From Eudorina sp. 2006-703-Eu-15 (lineage: Eukaryota; Chlorophyta; Chlorophyceae; Chlamydomonadales; Volvocaceae), in assembly GCA_003117195.1 (NCBI GenBank), contig BDSI01000167.1, positions 165,305-229,304 of the forward strand: a DNA stretch of 64,000 nt. The letters are read 5' to 3'. Below the pieces are notes generated by a model that made no database searches, was not told where the DNA came from, and saw only the letters and a program-made list of their open reading frames with translations. Made by a program: the position numbers and the translations under genes. Shown in pieces: positions 12,316 through 23,403 of this stretch (its first letter is position 1; each line of letters begins with the position of its first letter).

Positions 12316-15300
12316 ATGTTAGCGAACTTGCAAGGCCGTGTTGAAGGTCGTGCGGGGTGTGCTTGCAACCGGCCGTCGGCTGCACCTGTCCGAGTCTGCT
12401 CTGGGACTGCGCGTGGGTCGGCGCGGCGACGAGGTCAAGCTGTGGTGGTGCGGGCGGACAATGATTATTATGACCTACTCGGAGTACCTCGTACTGCTGA
12501 CAAGAAGACCATCAAGCAAGCGTATCGCCAAAAAGCTCGCAAATACCATCCGGTGCGTGGGGCTGCAACCTTCCGATCCTTCACGCTTGGGGTCATTCCG
12601 CCAGCGGTCGCTCATCAATTCCATACGTTTGACCTCTTTATGTGTGGCCTCAACAGGATGTGAACAAGGAGCCGGGCGCGGAGGACCTTTTCAAGAAGAT
12701 TGGCGAGGCCTACGAGGTGCGAGCAAAGACCTCCGGAACGGTGCACGCCAGCGTCATGGTCAAACCCCGCCGGTGGCATCTTCTAGGGTTATCATCGGGG
12801 TTGTTCAGGGGGGGCAGATTCCGAGGCAGTCCTGGGGGGCCGCCTGCTGCATTCGGGTGGCTTCAGGGCGGCCCACCTAGCCCCACAGACCCACACTATC
12901 CGCTCCCCTGGATCGCCTAGGCACCCCCAACCCCATGCTTCAAGCAGCGTCATGTCCCACCCGTTTCACCACATCCGCCTTACCCCCACCCGCTGCATCT
13001 GCATCCGCCTCCGAAGCATTTGCGACGAGCTTTTTTTCCTTGGCAGCCCAGTGCAGCAGCGAGGGGCGCAAGCGCTGTTTGCTTTCGGATGCCGGCATGC
13101 AACTGGAGGCGACTTGTCACGGACTTAAGAATCCCCTGAAGGCTAAGCCGTCTAGGGTTTCGTCCTTGTCCAATCGGACCTCACGCAACAAGCGCCCCTC
13201 TCGCCGCACACTCGTTTCTGGCCGCGGCCAACAGGTGCTCTCGGATGACACCAAGAAGGCCATTTACGATAAATACGGCGAGGCGGGCCTGAAGGGCAGC
13301 ATGGGCGGCATGGGCGGCGGGCCGGGCGTGGAGTTCACCAACCCCTTCGACTTGTTCGAGTCGTTCTTCGGCATGGGGGGCATGGGCGGGATGGGCGGCA
13401 TGGGCGGCTTTGGCCGAGGACCCGCCGGGAGGAGCCGGGCGCAGCCGGGCGAGGATGACAGGTGCGGGGGGAAGGCGCGTGGAACGGGATGCGCAGGGCC
13501 GGGGCCCTTGGAGCGGGGCTTGGGACCAAAGTGGCGGTCGGCGGAGCTCCTAGAGTGGGCATGGTCAGTGCGGAATGATTTGGGCAGTGGTGGTGTGGGG
13601 GGTTTATCCGTAGGCAGCTGACGTGCAGCGGGGCGGACAATGCCTGGTGCAGGGCAGGGCAGGGCAGGGCAGGGCAGGGCAGTGCAGTCAGAAGCTGGTG
13701 CGGTGCGATGGCACGTCATGGCACGGCACGTCGCGTCGTCAATGTGTTACCAGGGGTGGGTCCGGGTGGCCCGCGTTGGAGCCCGCTGTGACTGGCGATG
13801 CGGACCCCCGGGGTGCACCGCTGAACTCCCGATGGGGCGGTGCCAAACATGTGAGCTAGCCCGTGCTCATCCGTGCTACGTGCTAGCACGGGGTGTTGAA
13901 GCCCCCGCCCCGACTACGAGGCTGGGATGGGCATGGGGGCAGGGGTAGGAGCCCGAGGTTGGGGCGGCCGGGGCTGGAATTAACGCTACTGTCGGCAAGG
14001 AGCGGCGGGTGGATGACGTCCCTACCGACACAGCCGGCAGAGGGGCGGCAGGTGCAGGGGTCCGCTGCGGAGATGGACGCGCCGGCGGAACACCTCTAGT
14101 CGATCCTGGGCGGCTCTACCGGGAGGCTTTGGCAGCCGCGGTACATTGGGACGCAGCCGAGCGGCCCAGAACCCGGAGTCGCGGGAGCGGCGTCATCGCA
14201 CCCGGGACCGCTGCTCTTCTGGTCCCCCGCACACTCACAGTCATCCGAACCTGATCCCATATGCCGAACAGTGACGGGCCCGTAATGAAGCTCCCCACGG
14301 TGATGGTTTCCCGGGACCCATCCCCAACCCCAGCGCCACATCTCATTGAGAGCCCGTTGTGGGTACCGCGCCGTGAGCTCCAGGGAGCCACCTAGCGGAT
14401 GAGGCGCCTTTACCCCCCCCCCCTCCCCTTTGAGCCTGCTTATCTCCTCTACAGGCCGCCGGATCGACCCCGATCCTCCTGCACTCTGACCACCCAGCCC
14501 ACACACGTCCGCCGCGTGCACGTACACACCGCCCGTGTGACTCCCCGTCGCCCTGTCCCCCTGTGCGCCTGTTGGCCTTTGCCGCCGGGTGCCCCCAGGG
14601 TGGACCTCCAGCTGGACTTCCTGGAGGCGGTGTTCGGCTGCTCTCGGGAGCTGGATGTGGACCGGCTAACGGGCTGCGAGGTGAGGGCGCGGGGGGTTGC
14701 CGGCAGTTATCAGTTTGGTGCCCTTGTGCGGTTTCGCTGTCTGTGTTGACAAGGGGGGTGCCGGGGCGGGGGCGGGGGACGGGTCGGGGCTCTCCGGGGG
14801 TGGCTGGGCGTGCGACGAACTGGTCACTGCCCTGGGGCCCACCAGGTTTGACGTGGGCCGTGACTGCGCGGGAGGGGCGTCTGTGTCGGGAGCATTGTTG
14901 GAGTATGGGTGAACATGTCCATACTGCGCTGCTGCCGGAGCAGAGGTCCGGGGAGGACTGGACTGCACCGGGATCTGGTGGACGGTGACGCACGCGAGAT
15001 CACTGCGTTGCTGCGCTGAGCCGTCCTGTGTACTCGTCAGCCCGGACAGCTCCTACCGCTTTGGTGACGCGTTGCGGCTTCGATGTCGGGGTTACGCGTT
15101 AGGGTTGGGCTGGCCAAGGGCTGCTGCAAATTCCAGCCCGAACGTGTGTGCCCATCCCCCACCCTACCTCACCCCGCCCTCCGCCTCACCCCGCCCGCAG
15201 GAGTGCGACACGACGGGTGTGCGCAAGGGCACGTCCCCCTCCACCTGCCCCGCCTGCCAGGGCTCGGGCCAGGTGGTGCAGGCGGTCCGCACCCCGCTCG

Positions 15301-16232
15301 GAACCTTCCAGCAGGTCTCCCTCTGCGGCCGCTGCGAGGGCAGCGGCCAGATCTTCACGCCCTGCCCCAAGTGCCAGGGCGACGGCCGCGTTCGGGAGAC
15401 GAAGCGCATCTCGCTCAAGGTGCCGCCGGGTGTGGACGCGGGCAGCCGGCTGCGGGTGCGCGGCGAGGGCAACAGCGGCCGCCGCGGCGGCGAGCCAGGC
15501 GACCTGTACGTCAACATCACCATCAAGGACCACCCGGAGCTGCGGCGCGACGGCATCACCATTCACAGCGACGTGGAGATCTCGTATGTGGACGCCATCC
15601 TGGGGACGCAGGTAAGGGTTGAGGTGGTTGGGGTGAATGTGAATTATAAAGACGGCCCCAACAGGTGGTTGAAGTCCTGGCTCCGTCGCGGTTTCGCCGG
15701 CTTGAGGGGCAGATGGGGGCTGGTTTGACGCACCGCTGTGGCTGTAACGTAAGTTTTTGGTGTTGCGGGTGTCGCGCAGTTGGCATCGCGCTTTGGTGCG
15801 AGATGCGCTCAGGTCGGGCGCCTGGCTCGACAGCCCTCCACTTCCCCTCACAGCCTCCCCATCCTCCGCCGCACCGCCTCCCACTTCCACCATCCCCGCG
15901 TCGCTCCCCGACCTCCGACCCCTCAACGACCGCCGACCCCCCCTGTCGCTCCCCTCGCCCCTCGCCCTGACCGCCGCCGCCTCCTCCAGGTCAAGGTGAC
16001 GACTGTGGACGGCCCCGTGGAGCTCAAGATCCCCGCCGGCACGCAGCCGGGCACCACGCTGCTCATGGCGCGGCGCGGTGTGCCCAAGCTGGGCGCCCCC
16101 AACGTGCGCGGCGACCACATGGTGCACGTGCGGGTGCGGATCCCCAAGACCGTCACCGCGGAGGAGCGGAAGCTGGTGGAGGAGCTCAAGGAGCTGCAGA
16201 CCAAGACCAAGGTTGGGCCCTTCAGGTTCTGA
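12316..16232 (+). CDS. CDJ1: Chloroplast type I DnaJ (Hsp40) co-chaperone
   Basis: Exons: 12316-12552, 12657-12716, 13235-13461, 14599-14680, 15201-15611, 15990-16232; 419 aa with all phases consistent. Residues 1-46 are Arg/Ala/Ser-rich and acidic-poor, like a chloroplast transit peptide. The J-domain begins at [13 protein letters not shown] (about 48). The HPD motif that stimulates Hsp70 ATPase is at 78-80, split by intron 1 between Pro and Asp. A Gly/Met/Phe-rich linker (about 115-170) contains [10 protein letters not shown] and GGM repeats, as in plant chloroplast DJA4/5/6. Four zinc motifs follow: CEECDTTG (201-208), [16 protein letters not shown] and CPKCQGDG (257-264). The substrate-binding C-terminal domain ends at 419. 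By family, it delivers unfolded proteins to the stromal Hsp70. The symbol is given because a full type I architecture with a plastid-type linker matches Chlamydomonas CDJ1. A mitochondrial MDJ1 is the alternative, less likely from the linker. Confidence 0.9.
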
Positions 16233-16295
16233 GCGGCAGCAGCAGCAAGAAGAGGAGGAGGAGGAGCGGGCGGTTGACGTGTATGTGCGTGCGTG

Positions 16296-16330
<35 letters not shown>

Positions 16331-16946
16331 GAGGGGGGGCGAGAGGGTGGGTGTTGGAATGGTGGTTGGCCCGGCCGTGGATGTGGGGTACGGCTTGCGT
16401 GGCGGGGTTCCGAGGCTGCGCACCCCCTTCCGCCTTTGACAGGAATGCCGAGAGGGGCTGGTAAAGGGGAAGGAGGAGTGCGGGGACGGAATGTGGCGCG
16501 CTGGTGTGCCAGGGGCGGCGCCCCTCTATCCGGCCTGGTGCTGGTGTAGTGGGGCGGCCTGGCATGGGGCCGTGCGTTGGCGGAGACGGTTGCGGTTTTG
16601 CTCGTCTGCGGGCACGGCACGATTGGGAGCGGGGACAGGTCCAGGAGGGCTGCTGTACGGGGCTGAAAGGCGTACGGCAGATCGGTCATATGGCAGGACC
16701 CGGACGCACGGGCGCCATCGGCGCTCATTTCTCGCATGCGGTGGTCACCGTGTCATGTATGCCGCAGGGAGATGTCGTGCCGGGTCGGCTGAGTGGCCCG
16801 TATCGCTGCCATCTGCCGGCCTCTCATACTGCGGCTCCTCCTTGTTCTGTTTAACACGCTTGCGAAACACCCGCGGTTAGCTGAGCGCCCTGCGCGTGTG
16901 CAGCTGGCGCCTCATTCGAAAGGACCCCACTGTGTCGCGGCTTCTT

Positions 16947-16951
16947 TGTAA
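16947..16951 (+). terminator. TGTAA polyadenylation motif of the DnaJ gene
   Basis: TGTAA occurs 715 nt after the DnaJ stop codon, in a local drop of GC content. It gives a 3' UTR length typical of chlorophyte genes. The intervening 3' UTR carries GT and GA microsatellites (about 16270-16335). Confidence 0.6.
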
Positions 16952-19673
16952 TTCCAAGTTACCTAGACTGCTGCATGCGGATAAAATGGGACTGAGGCGG
17001 CGTCAGGAGGCTGGCTCGACGTCTTGAAAGTATGGTGTGTGGAATCCGGGGACGGCGGCAGGGGCAGGGAAAATCCTGCAGGCGGTCTCGAGCTCTGATG
17101 TGCTGAACCTTTCACGTGGGGGCGGATGTATGCGTTTGGTCGGTCTTTGGTGGGGCCACCGACGGCCCCATCACCACCGCAACGTTCCCAAGTCACATCG
17201 AGCCAGGTGAGGGCGGTGAAGAGGTGTAGGGAATGGCAGCTGTGTAAAGGGTGTGGGTATGTATGTCTGTGTAAATGTGTGTGTTCCTGAGCGCACGTGG
17301 CAGTGGAGCGCGCCATGTGGGTGCAGTGTTCACAGCGCTGCCTGTATGGCAATCCTCATGCCCGCGCGGCGCGTAGCTGTGTCACCCTTGTGTGTGTTGT
17401 TCTTGATCCGAGTGAGTCAGCTTGCCTGTGTGTTCGACCAAGAGAGCGAGAGGCAGAGGGTTTGCTTGTTTGTTCGTTTGCTGCGAAAGACGAATGGGTG
17501 TCGTCGTCCTTCCGGTTGTAGGTTTGGGCGAGAGTGCCCCGGTGCCTGCAGAGGCGGCCGTAACCCTATGCTGCATGGTAGTCGCTTCTTTCTCGGACCT
17601 TGTGCTGGTCCTGCCGGCGGTGGTGACGGAAAACGGTGGGGAAAAGGTGCATATCGACGCAGGGTAAGGTGGGGGAAGGGTGCGTCTGGAGCGCCCCTTT
17701 GATTAGAAAATTGCAATCCCGCTAAGGCATCGCTGCTCACGAAGCTCCGTGCCTCTCCAGCGGGTTCAGCGATGGGACGGCCCATCTTAAACTGGACGGC
17801 CCACACCTCAAATACAGTGTGAAGCACTGTCCCAGCATCTCGAGCAGCCTTCGTCAACTCGCATTCTGTCGCATTCACCACAAATGGCGTCGAAACCAAC
17901 CAAGGCTGAGAACGCATGCAGACCCCAATTTGATCCCTGATGACCGTGAAAAGGGACCGCACCAGAGGTTCTGGAAAAAGATGGTAGTGAGATGACTAGG
18001 AAAAGGTTACATGCTCGAAAACCCCTAAAATGGGCTTTAGGCTGGGGCACGACGCGACATGGAGTGGCGACCCACAGCTCAGGGTTGGCGATGACGAGGG
18101 TCCCGGGATGGTCCCCATCAGAGGAAGGGGAGTGCGTAGTAGGTGTCGTAGACTTTTGACACAGCTTGCGTGATGCAATGCGGGGGCAGTCCGGGACTGT
18201 ACAGTGCTGAGCTGTTCACGACTGGGGCTGTCCACTGGACTGATTCGGGCCCTTTCGGGCTATTCGACGCGTGCACATGGGGCGTGCACATGGGCCGATA
18301 CACGTTATCACTCAGCATTCCTCCATAAGGCTGCTCCTTCTCTGTATCAGGGATGCCTTCCAGGCCCCTGTCGCCGTGGACCGCCTGGCTCACGAAGTGG
18401 CCTCCTAGGATTCCCTGACGGGCGTCGTCACCACCCTGCGATGCCCACCATCTCTTCTGCCAACATGCGACCCCCACCGGTCGATTACAACGGGCCGCCC
18501 AAATGGCTTCGAAAGCTTCCTCTCGAGTCCCAGCTGGCAGTGTGCCGGCTAGAATGCAATTCCTGTGGGCCGGCCGCCGCCAGATGCGTCTTCATGGGTC
18601 AACACAAACATCGCTTTCCATACAGTTGCCAACGTTTCGCCAATATCACTGGTTCGTCACGCCATTGCGCCGTCAGCGACAACTACGCATACCAACAAGC
18701 CATCCGGCAAGCCACCGACATACTGAATTCTGTATTCCCATGGGCGAACAAAGCGGGCGCCTCCCCTGTGCTGCTGCAGGTCCGCAAGCGTCGCCTGCTA
18801 CTGAACAATCACACAGCCGTCTGCCATTGCGGAGGCGACCAACACACTAGCGCTTCAACACGCGGAGGTGCCGGCGGCGACGAAGGTGCAGGCGGCGTCC
18901 AGAGCTGTCACGGTACCACCCGCCTGTATCATGCGGGTCGGCTGGCAGGCGCGCGGGGCGCAGCGTTGGGCGGCAAAGGGGGCCCGGTCGGGCGCGCAAA
19001 CAAGTGCCAGCAGGCAGCCAAGGGCCATTTCAGTCACAGAGGACCCAAATGCGCCGGTCGAGCAGGCAAGGTGGCAAGAAGGGAGGTACCGACCCACCGC
19101 CGCAACACAGACACAGCTGGCCTCCTTCTCCACTGTAAGAGCAGTGGCCTGGCGGACCGAGGACCCAGCACCGGGGTAACCCACATGGCCAGCGGGGTAA
19201 GCAAAATGCGAGGATGGCAGAGTGTGAAAGGGATGGGGTGGGGCGAATACCATTAACGAGACGTGTGTGCTGTGGCCGAGGTGGGGCACAGGACGCATCG
19301 GAGAGCGCCTCCCTGCTTGCGCCCCAACCCAGTCCATAACCTGTCAAATGTGCAGCCCTGTCCGGCGGACCGACCCATGGGTCATCCGCAACCCAGGCCG
19401 CACCTGCTTGGTTGCGCTTTTCTGCGCCGCCGGCATGTCGGACGACGCGTTGCCGCCGCCACTTGTCCCTGAACCGTTTGGAGCAGCGCCACCGCCAATG
19501 GCTGCGAATGCAGCCGCCATCGCTGCCACGACCACCACGGTGTGGCCGGGCCCCCTGCCGTGGTCCCACTCCCATTCCCGTGCACTGAAGTTGGCGGCTC
19601 CCCTGCGCCCCTGCCGTTGTGCATGTACATGAATGATGCATTCATCTGACCCCGTTGTCGGGCACCTAGGGCC
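16952..19673. other. Gene-poor stretch with one doubtful plus-strand ORF region (18.2-19.25 kb)
   Basis: A long plus-strand frame at 18204-19256 and an overlapping frame at about 18810-19180 both show stretches of protein-like composition, but neither has a domain, and coding quality appears to switch frame near 18800. That would fit a decayed gene or mobile-element fragment. No splice solution joined them: the only candidate intron would be about 40 bp. The rest (16.95-18.2 kb) has only short ORFs and GT-rich simple sequence. Confidence 0.3.
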
Positions 19674-20363
19674 CTACACCATAGTGTATGCGTCCCCCTG
19701 CAGGTACACGCATTTAACACCATTGTCAGCAGCTGCCCTCAGCTCCTCAGCCGTAAACCCCTGGGCTGCAACCACACCGACTACCGTCTCAGGCATCTTG
19801 TCAAACACATTCCATGCCTTGCACAGCTGCACTTGGCGCAGCCGACTACCCTGCACGGGTAGTTTCCGCTCGTACACCAGCTGAAGGAAGCCCCGCGTCG
19901 GGGCAATCCGCTCGGGCACGCCCTTGATATCTGCAGTGTGCACTGAGGCCTTGGCATTAATCAACCAGACTGTATCAGGTGGCCTGCTGAAGAGCACGCC
20001 ATCCCACTCGAATCCCGGGTCAAACTCTGGTTGCATGTCAGAAACCTTGTTGTACTCCGGCGGCAGCTCGACCACGTCGGCAACACCGCTAGCCTCCAGC
20101 TGCGAACGAACGGCTGAGGTCATCTGCACCTCGAAACTGGCGGTCGGCCAGCCCAGGACTTCGTCGATGAACTTCTCCTGATGTCTGACTACGCCAGCAA
20201 ACATATTCACTGAGCCAGCCGCAGCCGCCAGCTGCTGGTCCACCGTTTGCACGTCATGACGGCGGCTCTCTTCAAAGTCCGCGAACTGAATCTCAAGCTC
20301 GAGGTCGAACGGTGAGTTTGACAAGCCAATCCGCTGGTCCACAACTAACTGTATAAGGCCCAT
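19674..20363 (-). CDS. Hypothetical protein with a PD-(D/E)XK-like motif pattern
   Basis: The frame reads from an ATG at 20363 (MGLIQLVVDQRIG) to the stop at 19674, 229 aa. It is open further upstream (to about 20730), so the true start or an upstream exon is uncertain. The composition is balanced and not low-complexity. The central part reads FEWDGVLF, 8 residues, then VWLINAKASVHTADI. A charged Asp on one strand followed by a hydrophobic strand ending in x-A-K is the usual layout of restriction-endonuclease-like folds. Here the expected Glu/Asp before Ala-Lys is Asn, so activity is doubtful. The C-terminal part (CKAWNVFDKMPETVVGVV) resembles a strand-helix core. No family was recognised. 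The gene sits alone between gene-poor DNA, and its neighbours give no functional hint. Confidence 0.5.
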   Translation of the reverse strand: MGLIQLVVDQRIGLSNSPFDLELEIQFADFEESRRHDVQTVDQQLAAAAGSVNMFAGVVRHQEKFIDEVLGWPTASFEVQMTSAVRSQLEASGVADVVELPPEYNKVSDMQPEFDPGFEWDGVLFSRPPDTVWLINAKASVHTADIKGVPERIAPTRGFLQLVYERKLPVQGSRLRQVQLCKAWNVFDKMPETVVGVVAAQGFTAEELRAAADNGVKCVYLQGDAYTMV

Positions 20364-22106
20364 TTGAGTCAGCGTGCTGTAGAATTCCGTAAGGCACGTG
20401 TGTCGTCTTGCACTGCTCAGGCGCCCCACCGAGGTCACCGTGTTCCCGACCCACGGCACCGAGGTCGGGTGATCCGCGTGCGTGTGGCACAGGCATGTCC
20501 GCCGGCTCCAGCTCGACAGCTCGCGACTGGAAACGGGCCCAGACGGACTCGCCAAGCAGGAGCCACCCTGAGAAAGCTGAACGCAAGTGAGCGACAATGC
20601 CCGCGGCTTTGCTGCGAGGATGCACGAATTTGGCACTGGGATGATCAGGAGACATCTGCCTAGGGCATGCGGATTGAGTAGGCTGGTCAGGGCTGGCCTT
20701 AGCTGACTATCACCTGATGCAATTCTTTCCAACGACAGGGTTCAACAGGGTTCAGCCCCGCGGCGCCGTTACTTTATTCAAGCTGCTTGCGAGCAGTTCC
20801 TGACGGTGAACCTCCATTGCACTGTCGCGTTGGGTGCTCGCGTTCGGGGCTCAGTGCTCGTTTAAGCACTCGGTTATAACCTGACCTTATCCAAATGGGA
20901 CGACATCATTAGTTATCTGACTGCGATAAGCGGCTACCTTGCGCGTGATTTCCGTCTCGTCTCGTTAGAATGTTGCGCGGCGACGTAAACCCCCACGCGT
21001 TCTACCTGCGGACAGACGTTCGAGCAACTGCCCTTTGGGGCCGGGCAGATCGCCCCGGCTGTAACCCTGTTATCGGAGTCATCTGCTGCTATGGCAGGAT
21101 TAAATAGTGACAGACAAAAAAATGCTTGTCGGTTACAGGATTGCACGGCGTCAGAGAGTGAAAAGGTGAGTGCATCGCCTTGTTTGTCATGTCACACGGT
21201 TTTCTGCCACCAAAGATGCCACATCAAATAAAGGACATGCTCGTTGAGTCGTTGGCAGAGGTAAGGAAAGTGTCCCCAATGAGTCTGTTCGACACTTCTT
21301 GGCCTCAGAGACAATATCAGGAAACATGGAGATTAAGGAATAAAATATAAAAATTTCACTGCATTTCATACTTCACTGTATTTGATCGCGCTGCCAAGCC
21401 AGGCCCCCACTGAGGTTGTGACACTGTGACGGCCACTTCGAGGCCAAACGTTTTGTAACCAGGTCGACAAGCATCCTACACAGCGAATCATATGATTGCA
21501 CGTTTTAGCATGCGGACGAAACAACCACAGTAACCACGTGCATTTCATGTACAGCCAATCAAAGGGCAGGTAGCCCCGTGGGCCCCGCCCGGAGCTATCA
21601 TGTGATCTGAATGCGCACGAGTCTATCCCGCAGAGAGTCGCTGGAGGAAGCCGTCTTCAAGTAAAACGCATCACAAACGGTGGCATGCACAACTAGGAAG
21701 CACACTCTGTACGGCCTCTTCGTTTTCAGTTTTGCGATTGATTCCCAAATTGCTCTCTTTCCAAAGTTTTGTTGCTGATTCTGCATGACTTGATTTCCTC
21801 TTTAAGATTGTTGACGCACGACCAGGATAGCTGCGTGCTCTATACGACCTGTGGGTGCAAGCTCGCCATTTGGTTGCTGCTTGAGATAAACGTTACTTAG
21901 AACACTGTAATTTCAGGGCGGTCGGGGTTCAGGACGCCGGGCGCACGACCTAAACCCTTTGGAGACGTGCTGCTGCGTTGGCGCCGCAGCTGCAAGCAGA
22001 GGGGTTGCATCTACCCATCCAGAAGTAGCCCTTATTGCTGTTAGCGTTTTGCGCGGCCGAGGCGGCACTCTGTGCATCCCCGGAGTTCCTGCGTTTGCGC
22101 GTGCGA
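20364..22106. other. Upstream region of the kinase gene, no gene supported
   Basis: About 1.7 kb, with AT-richer parts at 20.9-21.9 kb and only short scattered ORFs. The proximal part should contain the promoter and 5' UTR of the kinase gene. No clear TATA box or RNA gene was identified. Confidence 0.45.
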
Positions 22107-23371
22107 ATGGCGCAACCTCCGCAAGACCAGGACTCGCTTCATGGGGAGAATGCTGCCCGGCGACAGGTGTGACATCTGCATTCAATTGTCGAGTCGTCTT
22201 CGGCGCACGGCTCGTCAACAAAAGTCGGCGTTTGCTTGTCCCATCACAGGCCATTACTGAGCTCCTCTTCTTTGCGAGCGTCGGCGATCTGTACAGGTGC
22301 AAGAAGATTATCTACGCATGGGGCCTGAATGTAAGGCATCTTTGGAGCCCTTTCTCTGGGTCACAGGGCAAGCGACGCCGCCGCTCTGAGGTCGCGCTTA
22401 ATGCCTTTCTCGAGCTGACGATTTGCGAATTTCGATGTTTGCAGATTAAGGACGCATCATGTTGCGATTACGACCGCCGCACGCCGTTGTAAGTTGCTGA
22501 TGGCGAAACGAGCGCACAAGCTTTTTGGCAGTTCCGGCAATGTCGGTGCACCCATATCGACCAAACTGACGTGTGCAAAATACGTCACAGGCACCTTGCA
22601 GCAGCAGAGGGCGCTTTCTCCGTGGTGCTCTGGTTGCTCGACCATGGCGCCGAGGTCAACCCCATTGACCGCTTCAAGCGGACACCACTCGAGGTGCGCC
22701 ATCCGCAGGCTCCAGGGGAAATCAGGGACTGTGTCTGGATTCGGGCATACAGCGGTCCGATGCGCCGAGGTGCTTCGGGAACTCAACAGTGGCAAACGGC
22801 GACGGTCGCCTTTGTGGTACGTTGAGGCGCACGGCGGTCCTGCGCAGCGATGTTGGGAGTATTTGGATTTTTGGGGAGATGCATATGAGGCGGGAGGACA
22901 GCGCTACCGCAAACGGCAGCGGCACCACCGCGTAAGACAGTTCGGGGCACCGCGCCAAGCCATCCACCCGAATCCGCCAGCCCGCAGTGTCAGGGTGAGA
23001 CGGACACAATAGACCTGGCCGCGGGCCCCCGCCACGGCATGGGGCTCAACGGCGGTGGCGGTGGCGACTGCACCGGCTGGCATGTGCCACCGTCTCCAGC
23101 GGGCGCCGCTTCGCCGCACCCGACACAACCCGCCCTCCTCTGAGCGCGTTGAATTCTCAATCCCGTTCGATCCAGCCGCGCTTCTCGGGTAGCGGTGCGG
23201 TTAGACCACGGCCGGCGGCACGCAGAGCGCGGAGTGCGACGCAGCCGCAGGCCGGGTGCAGGGCGCGGGTGGCTTACGGCCCCAGCAGCCTGCACCCAGG
23301 TCGGCCACATATCGCGTTGCCCTCCAGGTCGTGCAGCGCTCTCTCTCGCTCTCGCTCTCGCTCTCGCTCTT

Positions 23372-23403
<32 letters not shown>

